A stretch of 64,000 nucleotides of DNA from Pseudoduganella lutea (GTDB taxonomy: Bacteria; Pseudomonadota; Gammaproteobacteria; Burkholderiales; Burkholderiaceae_D): contig NZ_CP035913.1 of NCBI RefSeq assembly GCF_004209755.1, positions 248,001 to 312,000 on the forward strand, given 5' to 3'. The position numbers and the translations under genes are program-made. Below, piece by piece: positions 1 through 9,787 of the stretch. The notes below the pieces were generated by a model. It did no database searches and was not told the DNA's origin. It saw only the letters and a list, made by a program, of their open reading frames with translations. Positions within the stretch are counted from its first letter, which is position 1. Each line of letters starts with the position of its first letter.

Positions 1-516
1 CGGCAGCACCACCTTCATCGGCTCGCTGGCGATCTGGTACAGCGCGATGCCGGCAAACGAGTGGGTGCCGGGGCGCATCAGCGCCAGGTCGAGCCGCCCT
101 TCCTCCAGCAGTGCCAGCAACTGCGTGGTCGTGCCTTCGGTCAGCGTGAGCGCCACGCCCGGATACGTGGCGCGAAACGCGCGGATCAGCGCGCGCACGA
201 TCGGGTGGAACGCGGCCGAGGCGGTCGAGCCAAGGTGCAGGCGGCCCGTTTCGCCGCGGCCGGCGCGTTGCGCATTCGCCACAGCGCTCTGCGCATCGTT
301 CAGCAGCCGCTTGGCATCTGCCATCAACGCCTTGCCGGCTTCCGTAAGCGACACCCCATGGCCCGTGCGATGGAACAGTTGCACGTCGAGTTCCCGCTCC
401 AGCGTGAGGATCTGCTGGCTCAGCGGAGGCTGGCCGATGCCGAGCCGCTCCGCCGCCCGGGTCACATTGCCCTCTTCCGCCACGGCCAGGAAATAACGCA
501 ACCGTCTTAATTCCAT
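1..516 (-). CDS. LysR-family transcriptional regulator (3' part cut by window edge)
   Basis: This reading frame has no stop down to base 1, so the 172 residues visible are the N-terminal part of a roughly 300-residue protein. The start MELRRLRYFLAVAEEG followed by a winged HTH (RAAERLGIGQPPLSQQI, about residues 20-36) is the classic LysR DNA-binding domain. The beginning of the effector-binding domain follows (GRLHLGSTASAAFHP onward). It is transcribed divergently from sdhC with about 200 bp between them. An ATTG-N8-CAAT inverted repeat overlaps its start codon and could be an autoregulatory T-N11-A box. The effector and targets cannot be inferred; control of the sdh operon is possible only by position. 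Confidence 0.9.
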   Translation of the reverse strand, partial: MELRRLRYFLAVAEEGNVTRAAERLGIGQPPLSQQILTLERELDVQLFHRTGHGVSLTEAGKALMADAKRLLNDAQSAVANAQRAGRGETGRLHLGSTASAAFHPIVRALIRAFRATYPGVALTLTEGTTTQLLALLEEGRLDLALMRPGTHSFAGIALYQIASEPMKVVLP

Positions 517-615
517 TGCAATAATCCAATCATTGATGTGCCTGAAAAACAGGCGAATCGCACCAGCAAGTGCTCCGGTATCTGATTTTCATCTGGATTC
601 CAAACGTTTCATATA

Positions 616-645
616 TTGGACAGTATAGCGGCATTTCACCATAAT
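616..645 (+). promoter_or_regulatory. candidate sigma-70 promoter of sdhCDAB
   Basis: TTGGAC (616-621) and CATAAT (640-645) are separated by 18 bp in an AT-rich stretch 75 bp upstream of the sdhC start. The fit to -35/-10 is good for both boxes, but there is no experimental support. Confidence 0.45.
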
Positions 646-719
646 CCGTGCCTTGCAACCTGCGTTGACCATGGGCATGGTCGCGCGCGTCATTTAAAAC
701 CCAGGCGAGAGAGGTCTCC

Positions 720-1136
720 ATGGCTGTACAAGAAACCCAAATAAAAGCGCGACGAGAGTTCCGCAACATCCACGTTACCGAGCTGTCGAACTACCGCATG
801 CCGTTCTCGGCCATCGTGTCGATCCTGCACCGCATCAGCGGCATGCTGCTGTTCGTGCTGCTGCCGTTCATCCTGTACCTGCTGCAGGAAAGCATCCGCT
901 CCGAGATCTCCTTCGCCCACTTCCAGGGCATCGCTTCGCACCCGCTCGCGAAACTGGTCATCCTGGCCATGGTGTGGGGCTACATGCACCACTTCTGCGC
1001 CGGCATCCGTCACCTGGTGATGGACACGCACGTGGGCCTGGACAAGGATTCGGCCCGCAAGACGTCGGTCGCCGTGCTGATCATCAGCCTGGTCGTGACC
1101 CTGCTGGTCGCCCTGAAACTGTTCGGAGTGTTCTGA
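720..1136 (+). CDS. sdhC: succinate dehydrogenase cytochrome b556 subunit
   Basis: This is the membrane-anchor subunit C of succinate:ubiquinone oxidoreductase (complex II), which carries the b-type haem and helps form the quinone site in the inner membrane. The 138-residue protein shows the family motif SILHRISG (34-41) and the second signature HHFCAGIRHLVMD near residue 90, where His91 aligns with the haem-ligand His of E. coli SdhC. Three hydrophobic segments are visible. An AGAGAGG ribosome binding site lies just before the ATG. It is the first gene of a tight sdhCDAB operon, with one base before sdhD. Confidence 0.97.
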   Translation: MAVQETQIKARREFRNIHVTELSNYRMPFSAIVSILHRISGMLLFVLLPFILYLLQESIRSEISFAHFQGIASHPLAKLVILAMVWGYMHHFCAGIRHLVMDTHVGLDKDSARKTSVAVLIISLVVTLLVALKLFGVF

Positions 1137-1137
1137 G

Positions 1138-1500
1138 ATGAAAAACAATATCGGACCAAAGCGCCTCGTCGTCGGTGCCCACTACGGCCTGGGCGAATTC
1201 CTCGCGCAGCGCGCCACCGCGATCGTGATGGTGGTGTACACCGTCGTGCTGCTGGCCGCTTTCCTGACTGGCAATAATTTCTCGTATGAGGGCTGGGCCG
1301 GCCTGTTCGCGCAGACGTGGTTCAAGCTGTTCACGCTGGCCACGCTGATCGGCCTGTTCTATCACGCCTGGGTCGGCGTCGTTTCCGTCTACCAGGACTA
1401 CATCAAGAACGTGGGCGTTCGCTTCCTCATTCAAACCGCGTCAGCCATGTGGCTGATCGCGTGCGCCGTGTGGTCGGTGCAGATCCTCTGGAGTGTGTAA
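1138..1500 (+). CDS. sdhD: succinate dehydrogenase membrane anchor subunit
   Basis: This is the second membrane anchor of complex II (120 residues, three predicted transmembrane helices). The motif YHAWVGVVSVYQDYIK near residues 80-95 corresponds to the haem/quinone-site region of E. coli SdhD (HAWIG...DY). It starts one base after the sdhC stop and ends three bases before the sdhA GTG, so the four subunits are almost certainly co-translated. Length and gene order match betaproteobacterial sdhCDAB. Confidence 0.96.
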   Translation: MKNNIGPKRLVVGAHYGLGEFLAQRATAIVMVVYTVVLLAAFLTGNNFSYEGWAGLFAQTWFKLFTLATLIGLFYHAWVGVVSVYQDYIKNVGVRFLIQTASAMWLIACAVWSVQILWSV

Positions 1501-1503
1501 ATC

Positions 1504-3282
1504 GTGGCAGCAATCAAATCTTCCATCCCAGTCCGCCGCTTCGACGCGGTGATCGTCGGCGCCGGCGGTTCCGGCATGCGCGCCTCCCTGCAACTGGCAG
1601 AAGCTGGCCTGAACGTGGCCGTGCTGTCGAAAGTCTTCCCCACCCGTTCGCACACCGTCGCCGCACAGGGCGGCATCGGTGCTTCGCTGGGCAACATGGC
1701 CGAGGACAACTGGTTCTGGCACATGTTCGACACGGTCAAGGGCGGCGACTACCTGGGCGACCAGGACGCGATCGAATTCATGTGCCGCGAAGCGCCAAAG
1801 GTCGTGTATGAACTCGAACACTTCGGCATGCCGTTCGACCGCAACCCCGACGGCACGATCTACCAGCGTCCGTTCGGCGGCCACACGGCGAACTTCGGCG
1901 AGAAGGCCGTGCAGCGCGCCTGCGCCGCGGCCGACCGTACCGGCCACGCGCTGCTGCACACGCTGTATCAGCGCAATGTCCGCGCCCGCACGCACTTCTT
2001 CGTCGAATGGATGGCGCTGGACCTGATCCGCGATAGCGAAGGTGACGTGATCGGCGTGGTCGCGCTGGAAATGGAAACGGGCGACGTGATGATCCTGCAG
2101 GCGAAGACGACGATCTTCGCCACCGGTGGTGCCGGCCGTATCTTCGCCGCATCGACCAACGCGTTCATCAACACCGGCGACGGCATGGGCATGGCGGCAC
2201 GCGCCGGCCTGCCGCTGCAGGACATGGAGTTCTGGCAGTTCCACCCGACCGGCGTGGCCGGCGCGGGCGTGTTGATCACCGAAGGCGTGCGCGGCGAAGG
2301 CGGCATCCTGATCAACTCGCAGGGCGAGCGTTTCATGGAGCGCTATGCGCCGACGCTGAAGGACCTGGCGCCGCGCGACTTCGTGTCGCGCTCGATGGAC
2401 CAGGAAATCAAGGAAGGCCGCGGCGTGGGCCCGAACAAGGATCACGTGCTGCTCGACCTGCGCCACATCGGTAAAGAGACGATCGAGAAGCGCCTGCCGT
2501 CGATCCTGGAAATCGGCCACAAGTTCGCCAACGTCGATGCGACGAAGGAACCGATCCCGGTCGTGCCGACGATCCACTACCAGATGGGCGGCATCCCGAC
2601 CAATATCCACGGCCAGGTGGTCGCACCTTCTGCCGACGGTTCGCAGAAGATCGTCAACGGTCTGTACGCGATCGGCGAATGCGCCTGCGTGTCCGTGCAC
2701 GGCGCGAACCGCCTGGGCACGAACTCGCTGCTCGACCTGGTGGTGTTCGGCCGCGCGGCCGGCAACCATGTCGTCGCCTCGAACCTGAAGGCGAAGGAAC
2801 ACAAGGACCTGCCGAAGGATGCGTCGGACTTCGCGATGGACCGCCTGAACCGCCTGGAAACCTCGACCGGTTCGGAAAAGGTGCAGGGCGTGGCCAACGA
2901 TATCCGCGCCACGATGCAGAAATACTGCGGCGTGTTCCGCACCGACGACCTGCTGAAAGCCGGCTTCGACGAAATCATGAAGCTGGACGAACGCCGCAAG
3001 CACGTGTCGTTCAAGGACAAGTCGAAGGTGTTCAACACCGCCCGCGTGGAAGCGCTGGAGCTGGACAACCTGATCGAAACGGCCAAGGCCACGATCACGT
3101 CGGCAGTGGCCCGCAAGGAATCGCGCGGTGCGCATGCGCACAGCGACTTCCCGAACCGCGACGACGAAAACTGGATGAAGCACACGCTGTGGTTCTCCGA
3201 AGGCTGCCGCCTGGAGTACAAGCCGGTCGTCACCAAGCCGCTGACGGTGGAAACCTTCAAGCCCAAAGCACGCACTTTCTAA
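1504..3282 (+). CDS. sdhA: succinate dehydrogenase flavoprotein subunit
   Basis: This catalytic subunit oxidises succinate to fumarate with covalently bound FAD. The 592-residue protein starts with a GTG. It has the dinucleotide-binding motif [14 protein letters not shown] (16-29) and [10 protein letters not shown], in which His50 is the expected covalent FAD attachment site. The substrate/active-site region ([21 protein letters not shown]) and the C-terminal capping helices are also present. Length is normal for the family. It sits between sdhD and sdhB with short spacers, fixing its role in the TCA cycle and respiration. Confidence 0.98.
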   Translation: MAAIKSSIPVRRFDAVIVGAGGSGMRASLQLAEAGLNVAVLSKVFPTRSHTVAAQGGIGASLGNMAEDNWFWHMFDTVKGGDYLGDQDAIEFMCREAPKVVYELEHFGMPFDRNPDGTIYQRPFGGHTANFGEKAVQRACAAADRTGHALLHTLYQRNVRARTHFFVEWMALDLIRDSEGDVIGVVALEMETGDVMILQAKTTIFATGGAGRIFAASTNAFINTGDGMGMAARAGLPLQDMEFWQFHPTGVAGAGVLITEGVRGEGGILINSQGERFMERYAPTLKDLAPRDFVSRSMDQEIKEGRGVGPNKDHVLLDLRHIGKETIEKRLPSILEIGHKFANVDATKEPIPVVPTIHYQMGGIPTNIHGQVVAPSADGSQKIVNGLYAIGECACVSVHGANRLGTNSLLDLVVFGRAAGNHVVASNLKAKEHKDLPKDASDFAMDRLNRLETSTGSEKVQGVANDIRATMQKYCGVFRTDDLLKAGFDEIMKLDERRKHVSFKDKSKVFNTARVEALELDNLIETAKATITSAVARKESRGAHAHSDFPNRDDENWMKHTLWFSEGCRLEYKPVVTKPLTVETFKPKARTF

Positions 3283-3293
3283 GGTAGCAAAAC

Positions 3294-4004
3294 ATGGCAC
3301 GCACCCTGAAATTCAAGATTTACCGCTACGATCCGGACAAGGACGCCAAGCCCTACATGCAGGACCTGACGGTCGAGCTGAAGGACACCGACAAGATGCT
3401 GCTGGACGCGCTGCAGCGCATCAAGTCCGACGTGGACGATTCGCTGGCGCTGCGCCGTTCGTGCCGCGAAGGCGTGTGCGGGTCGGACGCGATGAACGTC
3501 AACGGCAAGAACCGCCTGGCCTGCACGACGAACCTGAACGAACTGTCCGAACCGATCATCCTGCGCCCGCTGCCGGGCCTGCCGGTGATCCGCGACCTGA
3601 TCGTGGACATGACGCAGTTCTTCAAGCAGTACGAGTCGATCAAGCCGTTCCTGATCAACGATTCGATCCCGCCCGAGAAGGAACGCCTGCAGACGCCGGC
3701 CGAGCGCGAAGAGCTCGATGGCCTGTACGAATGCATCCTGTGCGCGTGCTGTTCCACGTCGTGCCCGTCGTTCTGGTGGAACCCGGACAAGTTCGTCGGC
3801 CCGGCCGGCCTGCTGCAGGCTTACCGCTTCATCGCCGACTCGCGCGACGAAGCCACCGGCCAGCGCCTGGACAACCTGGAAGACCCGTACCGCCTGTTCC
3901 GCTGCCACTCGATCATGAACTGCGTGGACGTCTGCCCGAAGGGCCTGAACCCGAACAAGGCGATCGGCAAGATCAAGGAACTGATGGTCCGCCGCGCGAT
4001 CTGA
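3294..4004 (+). CDS. sdhB: succinate dehydrogenase iron-sulfur subunit
   Basis: This electron-transfer subunit carries three iron-sulfur clusters. The plant-type [2Fe-2S] ligands lie in SCREGVCGSD...RLAC (near 60-85). CILCACCSTSCP (near 150-161) supplies the [4Fe-4S] and CHSIMNCVDVCPKGLNP (near 205-221) the [3Fe-4S] ligands. The protein is 236 residues, full length for the family. It is the last gene of the operon and is followed by two hairpins, not by the sdhE and gltA genes that often follow in Burkholderiales. Confidence 0.98.
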   Translation: MARTLKFKIYRYDPDKDAKPYMQDLTVELKDTDKMLLDALQRIKSDVDDSLALRRSCREGVCGSDAMNVNGKNRLACTTNLNELSEPIILRPLPGLPVIRDLIVDMTQFFKQYESIKPFLINDSIPPEKERLQTPAEREELDGLYECILCACCSTSCPSFWWNPDKFVGPAGLLQAYRFIADSRDEATGQRLDNLEDPYRLFRCHSIMNCVDVCPKGLNPNKAIGKIKELMVRRAI

Positions 4005-4026
4005 TCACCGGCTGAACCGTTCAAGG

Positions 4027-4060
4027 AACGCCCCGGATGCCCCGCATCCAGGGCGTTTGT
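4027..4060 (+). terminator. hairpin terminator after sdhB
   Basis: A 13-bp stem with one mismatch (4027-4039 with 4045-4057), a 5-nt loop and a short T-run at the 3' side lies 23 bp after the sdhB stop. It would end the sdhCDAB transcript. Confidence 0.7.
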
Positions 4061-4102
4061 CATTGATGGGCCATGCGGACCTGCCGCCTTGGTGTGCCCC
4101 TG

Positions 4103-4139
4103 CCATGAAAAAGCCGCGCGATGCGCGGCTTTTTCATGG
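4103..4139. terminator. bidirectional terminator between sdhB and the FKBP gene
   Basis: This is a perfect 17-bp inverted repeat (4103-4119 with 4123-4139, 3-nt loop). Its arms contain AAAAA/TTTTT, so it can act as a rho-independent terminator on both strands. It lies between the converging sdhB and FKBP genes. Confidence 0.85.
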
Positions 4140-4163
4140 GTGCAAGCCCGGATCGCTTGCCGA

Positions 4164-4613
4164 TCAGCGCACGTCCAGCAGTTCGACCTCGAAATTGAGC
4201 GTGGCGTTCGGCGGAATCGGGCCAGCGCCGCCCTCGCCGTACCCCATGTCCGGCGGCACGATCAGCGTGCGCTTGCCGCCGACCTTCATGCCCTGCACGC
4301 CTTCGTCCCAGCCCTTGATGACCTGGCCGGCGCCGAGCTGGAACGTGAACGGGCCGCGCCCGATCGAGGAATCGAATTTCTCGCCCCGCTGCTGCGGCGC
4401 AGCGGGTACGTACAGCCACCCCGTGTAGTTGACGACGGCGGTGCTGCCGGCCACCGCTTCCTTGCCGGTACCGGCCACGGTATCGACCTTCTGGAAAGGC
4501 ACGGCGACGGCGGGCGCGGCGCCCGCCGCAGGGGCTTCCTTGGCGCGGTCGCAGCCGGCCAGCGCCAGCGTGAGGGCCACGCCGAGGACGCAGGAGGAGA
4601 TCATCTTTTTCAT
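4164..4613 (-). CDS. FKBP-type peptidyl-prolyl cis-trans isomerase, lipoprotein
   Basis: This 149-residue protein starts with a lipoprotein signal ([21 protein letters not shown], lipobox LALAGC with Cys21). A proline/alanine linker follows and then one FKBP domain. FKBP hallmarks are [47 protein letters not shown] and the C-terminal [12 protein letters not shown]. It should be a membrane-attached, probably periplasmic prolyl isomerase/chaperone like other FklB/FkpA-type lipoproteins. It is a single gene facing sdhB and flanked by the bidirectional terminator. No partner can be inferred from context. Confidence 0.93.
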   Translation of the reverse strand: MKKMISSCVLGVALTLALAGCDRAKEAPAAGAAPAVAVPFQKVDTVAGTGKEAVAGSTAVVNYTGWLYVPAAPQQRGEKFDSSIGRGPFTFQLGAGQVIKGWDEGVQGMKVGGKRTLIVPPDMGYGEGGAGPIPPNATLNFEVELLDVR

Positions 4614-4894
4614 GGTGTTCTTTCGTTATGGTTGTCCGATGCCGCCGCAGCATACATCGCGACCGCGCTCCTGCCAACACCTCCGGTGCGGCGTGCCGGC
4701 CGGTCGCGGGGATTGCCACCATCGTGTCACCACCGTGCCACCACCGCGCCACCATCGCGCCAGCCCGGCATGCACGCAGCTCAGCATGCACGTAAGGATG
4801 CTTCACCAATTGTCGCAAGTTCTTCACGCGGCTTGCATCGGCGACCGTGGAGCCTAAGCTGTGGACACACCAACCATGGCATGACGGAGGCGCG

Positions 4895-6160
4895 ATGGGC
4901 AATGCGATGCACGGACGCGATCGGAGCATCCCCACGCCGGCGAGTTCGTCCAGCCTGGCGGACACCCAGCGGCTGTATTTCCTCGACTGGATGCGCATCG
5001 GTGCGTTCGGCGTCCTGGTCTGCTTCCATACGGGCCTCTACTACGGGCCCTGGGACTGGCACGTGAAAAGCGCGCATGCCGGCACGGCCGTCGAGCCGCT
5101 CCTGCTGCTGACATCGCCCTGGCGCATGTCGCTGCTGTTCCTCATCAGCGGCGCGGCGTCGGGCCTCCTGCTGGGCAATGCGCCGGACGGGCGGTTCCTG
5201 CGCGAGCGCAGCACGCGCCTGCTGGTGCCGCTGCTGTTCGGCATGCTCGTCCTCGTGCCACCGCAAACGTTCTGCGAGGTGGCGGAAAAGATGGCTTACC
5301 AGGGCAGCTATGGGCAATTCATGGGGCGCTACCTGGCGGCGGACCCCGGGTTCTGCACGGACACGCATTGCCTGGCACTGCCGGCATGGAACCACCTGTG
5401 GTTCGTGGCCTACCTGTGGGTCTACACGCTGGTGCTGTCGGTACTGGTGGCCATCGCCGGCAGGGATCGCCTTGCCGCCGCTGGCCAGTGGCTTGGCGGC
5501 GTGCTCACCGGATGGCGCGCCGTGCTGCCGCCGATCGTCGCCCTTGCCCTCGCGCGGGCGATCCTCCATCCCCGCTTCGGCGACACGCATGCGCTCGTCG
5601 ACGACTGGTACAACCACGCCGTGTACTTTTCCGTCTTCCTCGTGGGCGTGCTGGTCGCCCGGCAGCAGCGCTTCTGGGAAGAAGCGTCGCGGCTGCGCTT
5701 CGTCACGCTGGCCCTGGCGCTGGGCGGCTGGGCGCTGCTCGTGTGCCTGCATGCCGTGCCGGAAGCGTCGCGGCAAGGGGACCATCTGGCGTTGGCCACC
5801 GCCTGCGTGCGCAGTGTGCAGCAATGGTGCGCCATCCTCACCGTGTGCGGGTTCGGCTACCGGCACCTGAATCGCGATGCCCGGGCGCGGCGCTACCTCA
5901 CCGGCGCGGTCTTTTGCGTCTATATCGTCCACCAGACGTTGATCGTCGTCGTGGCAACGGTGCTCAAGCCGCTGCGCATCCCGCCTGTGACGGAGGCCTC
6001 CGTCATCATCGTCCTCACCTTCGTCGGCAGCTTCGCCCTGTTCGAAGCGGCGCGGCGCCTGGCACCGTTGCGGCCGTTCCTGGGCATCGCACCGGTGCGC
6101 ACCACGCGGGCGGATGCGCCGCCCGATACCGGACGACGCCCGGCCGGGGTGGCGAAGTAG
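4895..6160 (+). CDS. acyltransferase-3 family membrane protein (OpgC/MdoC-like)
   Basis: This 421-residue polytopic protein begins with YFLDWMRIGAFGVLVCFHTGLYYG. That is the typical first helix of acyltransferase family 3, with the conserved DWMR and a His in FHTGLYY that resembles the catalytic His. About ten hydrophobic helices follow. The family O-acylates sugars of periplasmic glucans, O-antigen or other envelope glycans. I prefer the start at 4895 because GGAGG lies four bases upstream; an in-frame ATG at 4847 has no good binding site. It appears monocistronic. The substrate is unknown; succinylation of osmoregulated glucans is one possibility. Confidence 0.82.
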   Translation: MGNAMHGRDRSIPTPASSSSLADTQRLYFLDWMRIGAFGVLVCFHTGLYYGPWDWHVKSAHAGTAVEPLLLLTSPWRMSLLFLISGAASGLLLGNAPDGRFLRERSTRLLVPLLFGMLVLVPPQTFCEVAEKMAYQGSYGQFMGRYLAADPGFCTDTHCLALPAWNHLWFVAYLWVYTLVLSVLVAIAGRDRLAAAGQWLGGVLTGWRAVLPPIVALALARAILHPRFGDTHALVDDWYNHAVYFSVFLVGVLVARQQRFWEEASRLRFVTLALALGGWALLVCLHAVPEASRQGDHLALATACVRSVQQWCAILTVCGFGYRHLNRDARARRYLTGAVFCVYIVHQTLIVVVATVLKPLRIPPVTEASVIIVLTFVGSFALFEAARRLAPLRPFLGIAPVRTTRADAPPDTGRRPAGVAK

Positions 6161-6284
6161 CAGGCGCCGTTCACCCTCGCCCTGCACGCCATAAGCTCTT
6201 TTCCCCGGCCCTTCCGAGGCGTTGGCGCGCGCCGCTTCCGCGAGCCCGGCATTACAATCGGCGCTTTCCATTCTGAAAGCCGTC

Positions 6285-7427
6285 ATGGTCCGCCGCCTTG
6301 CCATCGTTGCTGCCGCCTGCCTTCTCGCCACGGGCGCCAGTGCCCAGACCATCGTGAAGATCGGCACTGCGTCTCCACTGTCCGGCCCCGGCGCGCACCA
6401 AGGCAAGGATATCGAGAACGGCGCGCGCATGGCGATCGACGACCTGAATGCGAAAGCCATCACCATCGGTGGCCAGAAGGTGCAATGGGTATTGATGGCG
6501 GAAGACGATGCCAGCGACCCGAAGGCCGGCACGGCCGTCGCGCAGAAACTCGCCGATGCGCGCGTGGCAGGCGTGGTCGGGCACCTCAATTCGGGCACCA
6601 CGGTGCCGGCGTCGAAGATCTATGCGGCGGCGGGCATCCCGCAGATCTCGCCGGCCGCCACCACGCCGGTCTACACGCGGCAGGGATTCAGGACGGCGTT
6701 CCGCGTGGTGGCGAACGACAACCTGATCGGCCGCACGCTGGCCACCTATTCGATCAAGGCGCTGCGGGCGAAACGGATCGCCATCATCGATGACCGCACG
6801 GCGTTCGGCCAGGGGCTCGCCGACGAATTCGCCAAGGGCGTACGCGCCATCGCCGGCAACGAAGCCATCGTCAGCCGCCAGTTCACCAACGACAAGGCAG
6901 TGGACTTCAACGCCATCCTCACGCAGATCCGCGGCAAGAAACCGGACGTGATCTTCTACGGCGGCATGGACGCCGTGGCCGGGCCGATGCTCAAGCAGAT
7001 GAAGACGCTGGGCATCGACGCGCGGCTGGTGTCCGGCGACGGCATCTGCTCCGAGCGCCTGCCGCTGCTGGCGGGCGATGCGCTGGGTGACGACAAGGTG
7101 ATCTGCGTGGTCGCCGGCGGCATCGACGGCCCGCAGGAAGCGAGCCACGCGGCGTTCACGGAGCGCTACCGGGAGCGCTTCGACCTGCCCGTCGAAACCT
7201 ACGCCCCGTATGCCTACGACGCCGTGATGGTGCTCGCCACGGCCATGCAGCAGGCACGGTCGACCGTGCCCGCGAAATTCCTTCCTGCCCTCGCGAAGGT
7301 GCGCTATGAAGGCATCACCGGCGACATCGGCTTCGACGCCAGGGGCGACCTGCGCGACGCGGCAATGACGATGTTTACCTACCGGCAAGGCAAGAAGGTG
7401 AAGCTCCAGGTGGTGCGCGGGCGCTGA
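6285..7427 (+). CDS. branched-chain amino acid ABC transporter substrate-binding protein (LivJ/BraC-like)
   Basis: The protein has a cleavable signal peptide (MVRRLAIVAAACLLATGASAQ). A type I periplasmic binding protein of the Leu/Ile/Val family follows: IVKIGTASPLSGPGAHQGKDIENGARMAIDDLN at the N-terminus, then the two-lobed fold. Length 380 is normal. I take the ATG at 6285 rather than the longer frame from 6222, because only this start gives a signal peptide. No permease or ATPase genes adjoin it, so it is an orphan binding protein that must use a transporter encoded elsewhere. The ligand may be an amino acid, amide or aromatic acid. Confidence 0.9.
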   Translation: MVRRLAIVAAACLLATGASAQTIVKIGTASPLSGPGAHQGKDIENGARMAIDDLNAKAITIGGQKVQWVLMAEDDASDPKAGTAVAQKLADARVAGVVGHLNSGTTVPASKIYAAAGIPQISPAATTPVYTRQGFRTAFRVVANDNLIGRTLATYSIKALRAKRIAIIDDRTAFGQGLADEFAKGVRAIAGNEAIVSRQFTNDKAVDFNAILTQIRGKKPDVIFYGGMDAVAGPMLKQMKTLGIDARLVSGDGICSERLPLLAGDALGDDKVICVVAGGIDGPQEASHAAFTERYRERFDLPVETYAPYAYDAVMVLATAMQQARSTVPAKFLPALAKVRYEGITGDIGFDARGDLRDAAMTMFTYRQGKKVKLQVVRGR

Positions 7428-7617
7428 ACACTCGAAGTGCCTCCGCTTGCGTTTCTCCGGATCGCGATGCGGCATGTTCCTACAGGGCCCAGCGCCCTGG
7501 CCTGACAGATCCGGCTGCCGGGCGCGGCTACGCAGGCGTTCCTCGTGCGGTCGGCCACGCCGGGCCTGGAAGCAAAGGTGTAGTTCTGCTGCCCCATGCC
7601 GCGCGACCCGCTCCGCG

Positions 7618-8876
7618 CTACATGGTGACCGAGCGGTTGCGCCCGGCGTGCTTGGCGTCGTAGAGCGCCTTGTCGGCGCGCTCGATCACGTCGTCGATCG
7701 CCTCGCCTTTCCGGTAGCCGGTGATGCCGGACGAGAACGTGAGCTGGATGTGCGGCGCTTCCGCGCAGACCGGCGTTTCCAGCAGGGCGCGCCGCAGCCG
7801 CTCGATGCCCAGATGGGGGTCCGACGCGGCGGGGCCGGCCAGGATGATGACGAATTCTTCGCCGCCCCATCGTCCGGGCACGTCGGTGCTGCGCAGGTGC
7901 GCGCGGGCCCGCTCGGCAAAACCGGCCAGTACCGCATCGCCGATGGCGTGCCCATAGCGGTCGTTGATGTTCTTGAAATGATCGAGGTCGGCGATCGCCA
8001 CCGCGAACGCCGCCCCCCGCGGTCGAAGCGTTCGATGTGCTGCGCCAGCAGGGTGCGCACATGGCGCCGGTTCGGCAGCCCGGTCAGCTCATCCAGCGTT
8101 GCGACACGCTGGATCTTTTCCAGCGCAACCTGCAACTCCGATCGCTGCTTCTGCAGGCGCTCGCGCATCGCCCTCAACTGGGCGGACAGCGACGAGATCG
8201 CGGGCAGCACCGTCGCCAGCATCGCAAAGTGGATGATCTCGACATCGGGCTGGTACGTCTTTGGGTCGTGGCCGGCGCACCAGAGCATGACGGCTCCCAT
8301 CAGCACGAGCGTATAGCGCATCAGCAGCCACACGTGCCTGGCACGCATTTCGAACATGCCGAATACTATGACCATGGCAGCCAGTGCCAGCACGGATGGA
8401 TGGGCCGGCCCCGTGACCATGTAGGCCGCCGCGACGAGGGTCTGCGCGCAGATTGCCTGGGGCAACGCAAGCGAGGGCGCGGCGAAGCGCAGGTTGAAGC
8501 CGCTGCGGATGGCGATATAAAAGCAGGTGACGACGGCCGCGCAAGCCAGCGCCAGCGCGCCGATCCAGTTCTTGTTGAAAATGCCCCGCGCGCTGCCGTA
8601 GTACAGGATGGCGATGCAGATCGTGTACACGCCCGCGGTCATCAATGCCACGATGGCCCGGCGCCGCTGCTTGAAGTCGGTGGTCAGCACCAGGTCGGCA
8701 AAGCGATGCGCTGCGCGTTGCAGCGGAGACTGCGCTGGCGATGCGGGGTCAGGTGAATCCACGGTGCGTTCCCGCTGTGAATGCCGTACCGCCCGGCGGA
8801 TGAAAAATGCAGAAAGGCACCGGCTGCCCGCTAGCGGCGCGGGCGATCTGTCGGTATGGAAGCTGGTGCCATTCAC
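7618..8876 (-). CDS. membrane-bound diguanylate cyclase (GGDEF), frame broken by one missing base
   Basis: The N-terminal part has about six hydrophobic segments (ITGVYT.. to ..LPAISSL, roughly residues 60-230), a short coiled coil and LDELTGLPNRRHVRTLLAQH. It then runs out of frame in GGRRSRWRS. The rest of the GGDEF domain (VAIADLDHFKNINDRYGHAIGD, GRWGGEEFVIIL) lies in another frame. Adding one base to the run of six C at 8013-8018 joins them into 419 residues. The signature is GGEEF and RSTD upstream is an intact RxxD inhibitory site, so the repaired enzyme would make cyclic-di-GMP under product inhibition. The input ligand of the membrane module is unknown. Confidence 0.8.
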
Positions 8877-8972
8877 GGTATCGCGTTCGCCGGCCTCTGC
8901 CCGATGCTGCCTGCAAAGGCAATAGCGGAAGCATGACTGGCGAAAGTTGATGCAAGGAACTATATCATGGGA

Positions 8973-9568
8973 TCAGACATTATTTTTCGTCGATCCCCCG
9001 ACGGATAGTACACATGTGCCGATATGTTGTGCATGCGCATCAAGATACGTGTCTTGAACGAAGCCAGACCGGCTCGTTCGGGAGCTTGCAACAATGAAGT
9101 CGCCTACAGCTTGCTGGGGCACGTCCGCTACGCCAAAGTCCGCTCCCGCCCCATAGGGGACATAGGCGAATGTCAGAATGTGGGCAAATTGTCCGGTTCC
9201 ATCAACAGAAAAATCGAGTTTCCCTCTCTGTCTGGCCCATGCGCTAAAGATTGGAGATGGAGTAGAAATCCTGCCAAATCCATTGGGTTCGTGTCGAGTG
9301 GTTTCCATGGCAATAGCTGCGCCCATCGCGCGCCGGCATCTATCAATTCCTCCGCCGAAGCCTGTTCAACCTTAGCCTGCAGACAATCACTAAGTTCACG
9401 GAACGGTTCAAGGGATAACGGCACTGGTTCAGCGGAAAACTCGGCTCTTCCCGTGATTGCCTCACCTAGCGAAATAAGCGCGCTAGCGTCGGGCATTGTG
9501 ATGCCAATACACGGAAATCGATCACATGCCTCTTGAAAGTGCAAGTAACGATCTGCTCTCTTTTGCAT
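8973..9568 (-). CDS. hypothetical protein, probably one gene split by a missing base
   Basis: An ORF of 131 residues begins at 9568 (MQKRADRYLHFQEACDRF...) and stops at 9173. A second frame covers the 3' half to 8973 and reads protein-like (GQFAHILTFAYVPYGAG...VPQQAVGDFIVASSRT). Adding one base at the run of five A (9209-9213) fuses them into a 198-residue protein with the junction NSIFSVDGTGQFAHIL. I recognise no domain. The style (acidic, soluble, no signal) and the AT-rich orphan setting resemble immunity-type proteins of accessory arrays. If the break is real, only the 131-residue product is made. Confidence 0.45.
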
Positions 9569-9634
9569 CCGAAAAAATCGACTGCGATCATGTATGCGTC
9601 TATGGTGTCATTTGTCCGGAAAACTGACTGGGAC

Positions 9635-9744
9635 TTAGGTCCGCTTCTGGCCGATCTCGGCCGTTTGCCACAGCGTATCAGGTCGTCGAACCAAAAAAGG
9701 CATGGCCTGTCACGACAGGCAGCTCCCGCCCCAAGCGGACCTTA
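9635..9744. repeat. cloverleaf-like island repeat, copy A
   Basis: This roughly 108-bp element is bounded by inverted ends GGTCCGCTT (9638-9646) and AAGCGGACC (9733-9741). It contains two further hairpins, GGCCGA/TCGGCC on the left and GCCTGTC/GACAGGC on the right, and so could fold as a stem with two internal arms. It lies between two small minus-strand genes. Related copies are at 10544-10647 and 12815-12914. Confidence 0.7.
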
Positions 9745-9787
9745 ATAACCCCTGCAACGGCTTGCATTGGAACAGCCAATGCCAAAC

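Noticed and set aside
1441..3300. 619-residue minus-strand ORF
   Set aside because: It is antisense to sdhA, biased in composition and without homology features.
8013..8018. Programmed frameshift or phase variation at the C run of the GGDEF gene
   Set aside because: No slippery heptamer with pseudoknot is seen, the run is only six bases, and the same one-base deficit occurs in several unrelated genes, which favours sequencing error.
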